This document shows positions 46,867 to 57,449 of a DNA stretch of 64,000 nt, piece by piece. Position 1 is the first letter of the stretch; every line of letters starts with the position of its first letter. The stretch lies in NCBI GenBank assembly GCA_964059195.1, contig CAXKWD010000007.1, forward strand, positions 2,418,001-2,482,000, given 5' to 3'. Made by a program: the position numbers and the translations under genes. The notes under the pieces are model-generated. The model was not told the origin of the DNA. It saw only the letters and a program-made list of their open reading frames with translations, and searched no databases. The stretch comes from Ectobius pallidus. Taxonomy: Eukaryota; Arthropoda; Insecta; Blattodea; Ectobiidae.

Positions 46867-46969
46867 CCGTTTGTACTGAGAAAATATCCCTCCTATTGTT
46901 TTGTTTGTTTTGTATGCAGGGGTAACACCATAGTTATGGAAAATTTTTAGAAAAATTATGGAAGATTTT

Positions 46970-48273
46970 TAGAAATGTAATGAAAATGAATACATTTGTT
47001 ACAGGATTAGGTCTACATGGCGACAACAGTTATGCCTACTAATTAATACGTGTAAATTACCGGTAGGTTATGTTCTATTTTCTATATTTAAAATGTTGAT
47101 AATATTATAGTGCTTTCTGAAACATGGTGAAATAACAATGAAAAAGATTATCTTTGTCTGAATATAACCAGTGCTGGTGTCTCCATGTATATGCACACCA
47201 ATGTCTATGATATTGAAATTGTTCTCAGGCCTAATATTTAAATATTTTAGCATGAACTGTTACAACTTAAATTCCATGGTCTGTATAGTTACAGAATTGG
47301 AAATGATATTAGTCATCGAGTAGGCCTAATGTCCTATTTCAAATGGTAGCATTCACTGATTACCAACAACTTAATTAGTATTTTTGAAATTACTTTCAGC
47401 ATGAAGTGAAGCAAAAAATTCCCCAAAAGAATGGAAATTTACCATGGCTGAATAATACACTAGTCTCCTTGGTCCAGAGAAAAGAAAGGCTTATTATTAC
47501 AAGGAAAGATTCCTCTCCTGAAATGAAACTTGTTAAATAAAAACATGTGCAACGAGAGAGTGAAATAAATACAGAATGCCATGTCTATTGAGAGGTGAAG
47601 TCTTCACTAAAATGATTCCTAACGAAATTGTGAATACTTTTACCCATTTAATCCTACGTGTGTTATAAAACACAAGCCACCTTACATGTAAAATATATAC
47701 CATAAAACTTAAAAATTTCATTTCAGATTTAAGCTCAATCGGAAAAATTAAAGTCATTGAAGAAGAATAATCACAATTTTCATTTTATCACTACTCAACG
47801 CTTCCATGTGTGTTTTACCATTAGAATATAATTTAGGCTCCAAATATTGGACGTTCCCATATTTCAAGACAGGCAAGACTGGTTGCTGAGGACTTGAAGT
47901 GTAATGTACTAGATCGTTACAGACCTATTCCTGTCATAGGTGGTGGCTCGACTCTTTTTTTAGGGGGAATCTAAGTGAAAGAATCCAACAGCTTAGGCCT
48001 ATATGCATATCTCAAGTCAATAATCTACTCTTATACAATTCAACGGCCCTAAATAGCGTGCTTGCTCGCTCGCCCGCTTCGTGAGACATCGGGTATACTC
48101 GGCGATGTTCGTCTCTCGCAGTGTAAACTTTCATGACGACTACATAATTAGGAAAACCGTTTCTTTATTATATAAGGCCAAAGTGAAATGAACACAATGA
48201 ACAAATATTCTAATTTTATTTTTACTTACAATTTTCATATCTCTGAACCACAAACATTTTTAATACGCTGCCA
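46970..48273 (+). pseudogene. Heavily decayed LINE fragments, copy B
   Basis: Collinear with 23170-24473, including the NGNLPWLNNTLVSLVQRKER words. It ends at the right breakpoint of the duplication. The final 270 bp also occur inverted at 32400-32690. Confidence 0.5.
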
Positions 48274-49031
48274 GTGTAAATTTCTTTAAAATCCTGGAGT
48301 CAATTAATAATGGCGGGTGATGCCGCGGGCATGAGCTTTAATATATTGATAGTTTAATCCTCGAAGTATCGCGGACAGAAAAAATCCAAATCAATCACTC
48401 CTTCCCTTGAAAAATTATATAATTTCTGAAAATTACACTGAATTTATCAAATAAAATTCACATCATATTCATCTGTCAACAAACAGTTGAGAAACGATAC
48501 GTATTATCCACCGCCGTCTCGAGAATTACGCACGAGAATTATACAGTTTAGAAGGCAGTGGTTCACAGTTATCTTTGGAACTGCATAATCGAATCTGAGA
48601 TCGTTTTCCCAGGTGGCGATTTCTAATCGTGGAATGTACTCTTGAAGCCGGAATTTTAGCTGTTTCATTAATTATTAATGGTTAAGTTTAAGAATGATTC
48701 GCGTGCAAGTGTTAATAAATATAATGCTTTAATAATTATTATACTGTGACAAAGCCCAGAAAAGCCTAGAAACTGATAGAAGAAGGACTCGGCCGAAAGC
48801 GCTAGAATTAGAGACATCCAGAAGGGACGGCCCTCTTATTGCTGATGGAGCCGTGCGCCGACGGGTGCGGCCTACTCCCTGGCACGGCGCGGTGAGTGAC
48901 GGTGCGCGCTCGTGGGAGGGGCCAGAAGTGGAGCCACGCGCTAAGGGCTGTGACGGCGCATCGCGCGGACATTCTAGACCATGCGCGGGCAGAGAGCTTT
49001 CCAGACCTCGACTCTGGAATATTCGAGGGCC

Positions 49032-49067
49032 TATATATAGGGCGGCGAGCGAGCAGAGGCAGTCAGT
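49032..49067 (+). promoter_or_regulatory. LTR core promoter: TATA box and initiator
   Basis: TATATATA at 49032-49039 is followed about 30 bp downstream by TCAGT (49063-49067), the arthropod initiator consensus. This would place the U3/R boundary near 49065. Confidence 0.7.
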
Positions 49068-49608
49068 CAATGAAGGAGAGTAACAGTTCAGTTCAGTTCA
49101 GTACAGTGAAGAGTCCGTGAAGAGTCAGAGTCAGCGAGAGGCAGTCCGTGAGTAGCGGCGAGCGTCAGCGTCAGAGGGTGAGCTGGACGGAGGGGACTGA
49201 TCAGCGCGGCCTCAAGTGAGTGTGACTTGGGGAGCTGAAGAGCCGGTGACCGTAGAGACTAGTGTGACCGGAGGGACCCGCGAGCGGAAGACCTAGTCAA
49301 CGGGGAACTAGTGACCGGAGAGAAGGGTGAACGGAGGAACTAGTGAACGGGAGAGCTGGTGAGCTGATCTGGGCTGAGGCAGTGCCGTCCCGGGGAACTC
49401 TGCGCGACGGGTGGATCGTACAGCGGCAGCGAGGACTGTGGAGCTGACCGGCGCGACGTGGGATTATCTCGACTGGGAGTCCGCACAGTGTGTGCGAACG
49501 GAACAGTGCTGTAATTAGGACTGAGCACCGTGAGAGTGAGCACTGAACAGGACAGTGAACTGGCGAACAGTCTGGAGTTTTCTGGCTGTATTGACAATTG
49601 TTGTAGGA

Positions 49609-49614
49609 AATAAA
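49609..49614 (+). terminator. LTR polyadenylation signal
   Basis: AATAAA about 65 bp before the LTR end, in the position expected for the R/U5 part. Confidence 0.65.
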
Positions 49615-49680
49615 GAAACCTCCATCCTTCAATTATAAACTCGGTGTTCTGATTTTGAACCCCGACGAGCCCTTGTTACA

Positions 49681-49742
49681 TTACTATTAATTTTTAATTT
49701 TTCAATTAATTATCGTGGGCGAAGCCGCGGACACCTCCTAGT
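49681..49742 (+). mobile_element. Helitron-like 3' end interrupted by the solo LTR
   Basis: Contains GTGGGCGAAGCCGCGGAC and ends CTCCTAG before T (49741/49742). It is the continuation of 48274-48744 before the LTR inserted. Confidence 0.65.
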
Positions 49743-49793
49743 AGTAATACAATACACTCAGGCTTAAAGTTAGAACCAATGAAGGATGTTGAT

Positions 49794-49794
49794 T

Positions 49795-49822
<28 letters not shown>
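49794..49822. repeat. (AAT)n microsatellite
   Basis: About nine ATA/AAT units. Confidence 0.85.
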
Positions 49823-49825
<3 letters not shown>

Positions 49826-49959
49826 TGTAGTTCTGTTACCATAGTGATGGTGGTGGTGGCAGTAATTCGTTCATTGGTCCTCCTTTGAAAAAATTTCTGC
49901 GGACGCCCATGTCTGGTAATCTTCATTTTGTGGAGTGGAGTAATTTCTGATTGGGAAAA

Positions 49960-50700
49960 GAATGCTTAAGTTATTCCAATTTACCCAAGTGTCCCTATCA
50001 ACTACTGTCCCATCTCTATTCTTCCTGTTTTCTCCAAAATGTGAAAGGAATCAAAATGAGATTAATCAATACTTGAAAAATATAGGCCTAAAAGTTTTCT
50101 TATCAATATGGATTTATTAAAAACTCTTCTACTCTCTCAATACTTACATAGCTACTAGATATCCGGGATGAAAGGCTCTAATGACTTTGACACTCAGTTT
50201 CACTCTATAAACTAGAAATGGGTTAAAACCTAACTGACTAACAGAAAACAGTAGCAAAGGTTCTGTAGCTGAAGAAATTAAAGGTACTTCCGAAGGATTT
50301 GTTTTGGGTAATCTTCGTGCCCTGCTTACCTTATTTTGCCTTTCATTCTTGTATTTACCGATGAAAATTCCGACTCTACGTTTTGAAATTCATGTTACAA
50401 GATACACAGTACAACTGATATACGTGATCACATAACAGTAATACAATTACACAATACGAAGACGTGTCGAGCTGCACAATCAGTTGCCTGCTAAAACTAA
50501 ACGATATAAGATGGAAGTAAAAGAAGCTCTGGTAGCAAAGACTTAAAACAACATTTCTCCTGACCTTTCAAAAAATATTAACCATTGAAATAAAATATTA
50601 TTGTATGATTGGTTATATTCATGAGTACTTTTCAAATTTATGGTATTGTATGTTTTGTACATTTGTTATAGTCATTATGCTCAGTGTGTAAATAAATAAA
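49960..50700 (+). pseudogene. Decayed LINE reverse transcriptase
   Basis: Forward-strand words PISILPVFSKM, then KVFLSIWIY-like, then SEGFVLGNL (a mutated QGSVLGPL block), then NTRRRVELHNQLPAK match successive RT and tail motifs across frameshifts. It ends with an (AAAT)n-like tail near 50693. The C-terminal part recurs at 57200-57440 as part of the tandem duplication. Confidence 0.7.
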
Positions 50701-51282
50701 CAAATTAATCTGTTAAGCATTTTCAAGGGCAGGTTTGTAAAATGCATTTTAATCTCGCTAAATTAAGGATTTTCATTGTGCCCTTGATTTAGGTATCACG
50801 CACAAAACATTTCACGTACATTGCCTGATTCAGCGTAGCCTAAGCAGAACCTAACAGTCTACATCACAACATTGTTATCGTAACATTACAGTAGCACAAG
50901 AAGAGAGGGCGTTTATATTTCGGCGAATGACTCAGATATACCGATTTTAGTAAATCCCTGTTTCGGATCCTTTCATTAGAAAAATTGGGCCCCAAAATCG
51001 TCTATCTTTTCTTTTCTTGTTACATTGCTATAACTATGAGCTCTTTAAACAAAAATGAATATTTTACACCCCATTCTCCCCTCTAGTGTCTCTGGCAAAG
51101 GACAATTATTATTTCTGCATCACATCGAATGATATTCTCTTGGTTTCCGAAAGCTAAACAGTACTCCACAGTCACACAAACTTCTCTCTCCTACTGGTAT
51201 TATGCAATGCTATCTCAATTTCACAAGACAAAATAAAAATACCTCATCTTTGCCTATAATTGTGAAATATACGTTAAATCAT

Positions 51283-53133
51283 TCAACCGTGATTTATACG
51301 AAGTTTCTTGGGAGTTGCATAGATCAATAATTCGCTGCATAAAGCAACTAGACTCAAACCCAGCCCGAAAAAGAAGAACAAGAAGGGAGATTGCAGATGA
51401 GTCACAGACATAGGAAAGTACTCTTCTGACTTCAGCTTAACTCTCAGGTCTGAAGCCTCTCTGTTGAATTTACCAGGCAGTCCGGCCTGAACCAAATAAG
51501 CTACGATCTTATTGAAACGATCTTGCAACATATTGTTCCCTTCTAGCCATAACCCAAAATGAATTTGAGCAAACTCTGCACTGAACTTGTGAAAAAGTTC
51601 TTCGCCACGTGAGCTGCAAAGTTGATCAGTGTAATAAGAGAGAATTCGTTCGTTAGTGAAGACAGATGTCTGGGGAGTGTGCAAGAAATATTTCACTGAT
51701 GTCCCTGGGAAGTTAGTAATGATTGAGTTGTTTGACTTGTCTGCATATGAAGTGAAAACCGTGGTTAGATGCACGTCAAATACGAGCTGCACTTTGAGAT
51801 CCAGGAGCTCTTTAAGGGTGTCTATCTGATGCAGGAACCCAGGGTCCACGAAGTAGCTGGTCATGTAAGTTTGGTACACCGTAACGATACAAAGAGAAAA
51901 CAACACCCAGGAGTAGAAAACCAGGCGAGCAGGAGTTGTTCGAGGGGGAGAATTCACTCCCACGCCGAGGATAACAGACCATACATCCAACACAGCGCGT
52001 CTGTTCCCCGTCATGAAGATGAGCGCTCCAGCTGTCACCAGAAGGCAGAGGAAAATGGCGATCCAGCCACTCCAGCTGAAGACACGCGTCACACTGCTCC
52101 AGAGAGGGTAAGGGCCTGACCGCGGCACGAAAAAAGTGAAGCTTAAGGTGAAGTAAGGGATTTTGAATGGATAGCCTGGTACCGGTGTACTGAACAAGAA
52201 TACATCATATGGGCCTTCCTCTGATAGATTTCTTGTTACAGGTGTCATTTCCAATTGTTTGCTAATAATGTTCACTAGTTTTACATTAATTCCATCTAGG
52301 TTACCAGACTTCTCGAACAAAAGGGGAGGAATATAAACATTCTCGTGAACTCGGAGAGCCAGATTACAACCTTTTAGAAACATACTTTTTACAGGATAGG
52401 CCTCTTTTAAGAAAGCACCATCAACGCAAGTGTCTAATAAAACGGATTGATTGAAGTTTCCACACATTCCTGTAGGTGGATGGTAGGGATTCCATGTAAA
52501 CAGCATCACGATGCCTTTCTCATGGCCCTGAACCAATATATACACGTCTTTATAATTTCTCCCACTGAAGTGTCTAAATACGCGGTCCACAGTTTTCCTG
52601 CTGAAGCCGTCGCTCAAAAGTACTAGCAGCTTGGAATTCTCTGCGTATACTTTGAGAATTGCCATGAGATGAATTTGATTCTCAGTATTCTCTGACGTCA
52701 ATACTACAACGCCACTTTTTAACTGAGAAGAGGTCAGGCTGGAGACCACTAGAGACCACAGTTCAGTCCTGTGCAGTTCCTCAATCACTTCTGACTGTCC
52801 GTCCAAATTCGCCTCATAGTTGAGTACAATGTTTTTGATATAAATTTCTTCTTCATTGTTTAAATACAAGTGCAAATTGGATCTTAGCTCAGAATCTATC
52901 GCTGTGGAAACTATAGTTGTGTTGTCCCAAATGCACAAAGCAGACTTGTCTTGGATTGCTACTTCGTGTGTTGTTGTATTTACCCAGTCAAAATCTTCAG
53001 CTGAGGACTCACCGCTCAACGACAAGGAAAACCCTAAAGGCTGCGATGAAGGGAAAAGTTGCTTAGCCGCTTGTACAGCACACGACACAAATGCCCGGTC
53101 ACTTGCCATGGCCGCTTCAACATGGAGACACAC
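51283..53133 (-). CDS. Divergent ionotropic receptor, main exon (unit 1)
   Basis: Exon 2 of an IR gene, 616 codons plus stop. It opens with GTG directly after an acceptor (TTCTAG, AG at 53134-53135), so 53133 is a splice boundary, not a start codon. The first exon is at 56807-56839, giving a 627-residue product. It contains an N-terminal domain with CAVQAAKQLFPSSQP, S1, then M1 at about exon residues 351-373 (WIAIFLCLLVTAGALIF). The pore loop is DVWSVILGVGVNSPP, M3 is about 404-428 (YSWVLFSLCIVTVYQTYMTS), then S2, and M4 about 583-605 (FLFFFFGLGLSLVALCSELL). No glutamate-type binding residues are obvious. Paralogue of 59081-60919, nearly the same around M1-M3 and much more diverged in the ligand-binding parts. 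It is only distantly similar to the plus-strand pair. Confidence 0.92.
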   Translation of the reverse strand: MCLHVEAAMASDRAFVSCAVQAAKQLFPSSQPLGFSLSLSGESSAEDFDWVNTTTHEVAIQDKSALCIWDNTTIVSTAIDSELRSNLHLYLNNEEEIYIKNIVLNYEANLDGQSEVIEELHRTELWSLVVSSLTSSQLKSGVVVLTSENTENQIHLMAILKVYAENSKLLVLLSDGFSRKTVDRVFRHFSGRNYKDVYILVQGHEKGIVMLFTWNPYHPPTGMCGNFNQSVLLDTCVDGAFLKEAYPVKSMFLKGCNLALRVHENVYIPPLLFEKSGNLDGINVKLVNIISKQLEMTPVTRNLSEEGPYDVFLFSTPVPGYPFKIPYFTLSFTFFVPRSGPYPLWSSVTRVFSWSGWIAIFLCLLVTAGALIFMTGNRRAVLDVWSVILGVGVNSPPRTTPARLVFYSWVLFSLCIVTVYQTYMTSYFVDPGFLHQIDTLKELLDLKVQLVFDVHLTTVFTSYADKSNNSIITNFPGTSVKYFLHTPQTSVFTNERILSYYTDQLCSSRGEELFHKFSAEFAQIHFGLWLEGNNMLQDRFNKIVAYLVQAGLPGKFNREASDLRVKLKSEEYFPMSVTHLQSPFLFFFFGLGLSLVALCSELLIYATPKKLRINHG

Positions 53134-54394
53134 CTAGAATTGTAATAATCATAATGTCTATTTGACGAATAACTATTTAGCTTCAATTGAGCTGGTGGGT
53201 AGAAAAAGGATAACATTCCAAGTCCCTTAGTTTGTGGGAAAATTCGAAAATAAGTTTGTAGTGCAAACTAAGGGTTATATTGGAAACGTTACTATTAGAC
53301 AGTTTTGGAGCTAGTCGTTCAGTGTTGACTCAGACAATCTAAAATCAAATACTTATTTGTTTAATAACTATTAATAATATTATCCTTTTTCCACTCAACA
53401 TTTTGAGAAAACATAAGAATATTAACTACAAATTAATGTGACATGAATGTTTAATAGTGACTCTACACAGTGTAGGGTCTTTATTCATCACATGTATGGG
53501 GGTTGAGTTTCCTGTCATCACACTGATTTGGAGAGTAAATCACATCCTCGAAATATTCTTTCACGTGACTCAGTTAATTCCCTCTTTCGGTGACTACAAC
53601 TTCAATGCTGGTTTAATAATGATTTACAGTCATTGGGTAGCTTAAGCGAAAATCTTCAAAATGGCTATTTCATTCTATGTTATCTTTTCTCACTCACCCG
53701 TTCAATTTATAATTTGTAGTCCGCACCACCTAAATAACTTGATTATGTGGTTCAGTGACTTGAAAATTGGTATGTTGTATGCTAAGAACTAAAAAATGGT
53801 ACTACCAAATTCCTTGCACTAACATTTTTAAGGGAATAAATAAACATTTTAGTTCAACCATACTGATGTAATATGCCTAATACACGTAACCTAAAGACTA
53901 CATTCAAGTACTGGCGTTCCTTAAAGTACTGTTGTTGTGATTCCCATATCGATTAGTACCTGAACGAAGCAAACAGCAAACGGCCTGTATTTAAAATAAA
54001 AAGCAATTCTGTTCATGTTAGTTTTCATATTATAATAAAATCAGGTAAACTGATGTAACAAAGTGCCAGTATGTTTTTTTAAATCAGTTATGACTGCAAT
54101 TATGATATGCAGAATGTGTTTTTTTTTAAATTGATTTCCAAGTTAAGCTCCAGATTTATTCATTAAGCAAGGCTTACGGAAGAAGAAAGGTCTACCATCT
54201 CGACCACCTGGGTCATTTTAACGGTCTAGTTGGATAAGCGCATGTAAATCAATATGTTTTTTGTCATAGCTACCTGTATTTTAATTTCCAAGGCCTTATA
54301 AGATCACAGTAAAACAATAGGCTATGTTGTCAAGATAACTGATTTTCATTTTTTAAAAAAATTCTTTCGAATACGTATATTACCATAAAATAGA
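53134..54394 (-). other. IR intron, proximal part
   Basis: No coding element. 53140-53680 is conserved with 60925-61440 of unit 2. 54040-54250 resembles 18200-18420 near the plus-strand receptor. Confidence 0.55.
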
Positions 54395-54930
54395 CACTAA
54401 ATTGAGCATTACTCCGAAACAGGTCAACCGATTTTATCCATTATGAATAGACGTCTTCCCATGGACATTATAAATGTGTATACCAAGTTTCATAAAAATC
54501 CGGTAAAGCGTATTTGAGTTACCGCGTCTTTAAAATATACATTAAATTGGGTTTTACTCCGTTACCGGTCAACGGATTAGGTTAAAATTCAATAGGGCAC
54601 TTCTCATGGACGTCATAAATGGGTATACCAAGTTTCATGGAAATCCGATACAGCGTATTTGAGTGATGGCGCCTTTCTATTAGAAAGGCGCCATAATCTA
54701 TTAAAATAGGCACTAAATTGGGCATTACTCCGGTACCGGTGAACCGATTTGGTTCAATATCAATAGGGTTCTTCCCATGGACATTATAAATGTGTTTTCC
54801 AAGTTTCATGAAAATCCGAAAAAGCGTATTTGAGTTATGGTGCGTACAGACACACGGACAGACAGACGGACATACATTTTTTCGTCCACCACACAATCTC
54901 ATAAAGTACCATACTGGCACTTAATAAAAT
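54395..54930 (+). repeat. Three adjacent ~130-150-bp repeat units inside the IR intron
   Basis: Units beginning near 54395, 54541 and 54710 share AAATTGGGNATTACTCCG, a GGTNAACNGATT box, CCATGGAC, AAGTTTCAT and GCGTATTTGAGT. The last continues into a GACAGACAGACGGAC motif and ACACAATCT. Single copies occur at 3930-4130 and 38190-38410. Confidence 0.75.
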
Positions 54931-55227
54931 TGAGTTAAATTCGTGTTTTTACGTTCCTTTGAGATTAAAACGTCCAAGCAAAGCCCTGTTCCCTGCCATC
55001 TATCGCGAATGAGAACAACTAACAGCTGAATGTTCTGCAAGGTAGAGAGAGTTATGGAAGTGGCCTATAATGGTAATAATTAACAAGTGTGCTACGCTCG
55101 TTCCATAAACATGTAAGCGTCATTGTAGATCTTTCTACTGACAAGTAACTGGGTCAGTAGAAACATGACGATGATAATAATTTACTGTGTCTGGCAGAGT
55201 TAAGGCCAAAATAAATTAATAGTTATT
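54931..55227 (-). other. IR intron, no recognisable feature
   Basis: Non-coding sequence between the repeat array and the SINE. Confidence 0.45.
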
Positions 55228-55239
55228 ATATAAACAACC

Positions 55240-55635
55240 GTCGGCTGCGGTGGTCTATTAGTAGCATGCCCGCCTCTAGATCCGAAGGTCGTGGGATCAA
55301 ACCCGGCCGCAGTCGATGGGATTTTCAGGACGTAAAAATCCTGGGCACGGAGTTCTCCTGGAGGGACTTTAAGCTGGGGGGGGGGGACCGTGTCGTACAT
55401 TTACTTCACGTAAAAGAACTCCAAACCTAAATTAGAGCCTTTGGAGAAAATCTCTTAGCCGTTTCCCATACAAGTAATACCTTAGTTTCCTGAGGGGGGT
55501 TGAGGGGCGATGGGCTTACCACCTGTCCCTCTGCCCTCTCTCGGAAAATAAGCGTAACAAAAATTCACATCTGTAAACAGAAACCTCCACTTGGAGGATA
55601 TTCGTCCCAACATGGGGGCATAGGATTCGAGAGAG
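55240..55635 (+). mobile_element. tRNA-derived SINE with exact 12-bp target duplication
   Basis: Begins TCGGCTGCGGTGG, with a B-box-like GGGATCAAACCC. The body matches 36453-36827. ATATAAACAACC occurs exactly at 55228-55239 and 55636-55647. It lies in the intron of the unit 1 receptor, in antisense orientation to it. Confidence 0.92.
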
Positions 55636-55647
55636 ATATAAACAACC

Positions 55648-56806
55648 AATAGCTATGTAAATGTCAAATACTTTTTAAGGTAAATTATTATTTTATGACG
55701 TAATTGTACTTAGGTCTGTGACCTTCAGGCCTATGGTGGAATTTTCTCCCGCACGAGTTTTACTATTGTGATGAAAATTCAGTTTTAAACAAGTTTTTTT
55801 TCTATTTGGCAAGGTCAAACATGACTGTTTTGTCATTGAGTGTTATTTATATCACGTTTTCCATTCCCAACCTTAAATCCTTTGCAGGTATTACCTTTTT
55901 ATTCATTTATTTATAATGTTGAGAATATAACATACTCATTACCCAATTACAGCATTCTCTTATACTAATTACACAAGTTTATCTTTTGAGACGACATTTC
56001 ATGGTCTGTCACTAATCTCTACTATTTCACATCTCTACAACAATTAGCTCCTAGTCCAGACTTCAACTACAACTGCGAATTCTTTAAAATGTTCAGCCTG
56101 TTCAGTTTCAGGCATCTACAAGTTACACTTGCCGTGACTGTTCCTCTTACACCAAGGAAAGCTGTAGGCCTACTTGGTATCTTAATTCTGAACCAGTTTA
56201 GTGCATTTAAATTTCATTAAGGTGCAATACATTTCTTTGCTGTTTCATTATTTGGAATATCAACATACTTATTTAATTCACTAAAATTGTGAGGACACCT
56301 TTGAACACTAGAATAATTATTGTGATTTTAATTTCATTATTATTGTATAATCACTAGTATATGATGTACGTATGCAGTTTTTCGTAGGTCTACTCTACGC
56401 TCGAATTTAGTGCTAATTGATAATGAGTTGCAGACTTTTAATGCATGGAGACAAATGAAGTTCGTAAGTAATGTTTTGAGCGAAACTAAATATTGGGTTG
56501 GCTTACGTTGTATTCTGTTAAAAAGCCATCTAGTTTATGGACGACATTCTCAATTGCGAAATAGTTATTTTGAATATTGTAAATTATTAATAAATACATG
56601 ACAATAGTAGTAGTGGTAGGAATAATATTATTTGTAGTGGCTGAGGTGAAGGAAAAGAAAGTTATTTGTAAGGCAGATGAATTTGGTGACATCCTTAATA
56701 ATTGCTATAACAGCCCAGCCCTTAAAACTGAATTCAACATAAAAGGAGAGAGTTCTGTTAATATTTACGATTTAAAATAATATAAAAATAAATAGGATTA
56801 TCTCAC
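55648..56806 (-). other. IR intron, distal part
   Basis: No exon other than the adjacent first exon is recognised. 56240-56640 aligns with 63457-64000 at the right edge of the window. Confidence 0.5.
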
Positions 56807-56839
56807 CAGAATGGAGAGGATGATGATGATGAACTCCAT
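56807..56839 (-). CDS. First exon of the unit 1 IR (signal peptide)
   Basis: The minus strand reads ATG then codons for MEFIIIILSIL, followed immediately by GTGAGA (donor GT at 56805-56806). The exon is 33 bp and ends in phase 0. The main exon starts in phase 0 with VCLHVEAA, so the join gives a continuous hydrophobic signal peptide with a plausible cleavage site after VEAA. The intron is about 3.67 kb (53134-56806). The mature chain otherwise lacks a start and a signal peptide, which is why I favour this exon. No transcript evidence is available to me. Confidence 0.75.
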
Positions 56840-57204
56840 TGTATGCCAGAATGACTGGAAGAGACACTTGTATTCCCATCCACCCGATGTCAGAATTAAA
56901 AAAGGCTGCGATCGAAACAAAAACACGCAATGCACGCGGGAATTCTCATCATTACAACTTGGTAACGCCCACACCAGAGCTAATTAACACTTGACAACAG
57001 TGATGACCTGTTGGGGGGGGGGGATAACGATTAATCTCAGTATTAGCTGTCGTTCTGAGAGACAATGGTGTACAGCTAGCAATCACTAATGTACCTGGGT
57101 TCGCAAATGTTGAGATAATATCGCAATCTCGTGAATCGCATGTATTGACCACAATAAGTGATGGGCTACAAGGCTTAAGAAACCTTGAAAATGCCCTAGA
57201 GATT

Positions 57205-57440
57205 ACAGCTACACATTACGAAGACGTGTCCTTCTGCACAATGAGTTGCCTGCTAAAACTAAACGATATAGATGGAAGTAAGAGAATCTCAGGTAGCAAA
57301 GATTTAAAACAACATTTCTCCTTTACCTATCACAAAATATTAATCACTGAAATAAAATAGTATTGTGTGATGGGTTATATTGAACAGCACTGTTCGATTT
57401 CATGGTATTGTATTTCTTGTACATTTGTAGTAGTCATTAT
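57205..57440 (+). pseudogene. LINE tail relic, unit 2
   Basis: Contains MSCLLKLNDIDGSKRI-like and QHFSFTYHKILITEIK words collinear with the C-terminal end of the relic at 50453-50650. No RT core. Confidence 0.5.
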
Positions 57441-57449
57441 ACGCAGGGT

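Larger units (their letters stand above)
28909..48273 (+). repeat. Copy B of the large direct segmental duplication
   Basis: Same orientation and order as copy A. It lacks copy A's 4199-11944, the LINE at 18836-21745, the hAT MITE at 483-762 and the foldback MITE at 1442-1640. It carries its own 6.46-kb insertion (29845-36307) and a SINE (37487-37940). The two copies are only 4.4 kb apart, so either a true duplication or two haplotypes assembled in tandem would fit. Confidence 0.9.
48745..49680 (+). mobile_element. Solo LTR of an LTR retrotransposon
   Basis: 936 bp beginning TGTGACAAAG and ending CTTGTTACA, much more GC-rich than its surroundings. The uninterrupted inverted copy at 31912-32700 shows the site without it. 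Flanks ATAC and TTAC look like a 4-bp duplication with one change. A TATA box, initiator and AATAAA signal sit in the order expected for U3-R-U5. No internal retroelement genes remain, so it is probably the product of LTR-LTR recombination. Family not assigned. Confidence 0.87.
50450..57200 (-). repeat. Tandem duplication, unit 1
   Basis: Matches 57205-64000 in order. 50453 aligns to 57209, the receptor exon 51283-53133 to 59081-60919, 53140-53680 to 60925-61440, and 56240-56640 to 63457-64000. Changing offsets (6.8, 7.8 and 7.2 kb) reflect element insertions such as 57450-58700 in unit 2 and the SINE and repeat array in unit 1. Confidence 0.82.

Noticed and set aside
48729..49120. Several long open frames on both strands in the GC-rich block
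   Set aside because: They lie inside the solo LTR, overlap each other in different frames, and reflect high GC content and few stops rather than protein coding.
51769..52119. 116-codon plus-strand frame (and its twin at 59627-59917)
   Set aside because: Antisense to the conserved channel region of the two IR exons and preserved only because that region is conserved.
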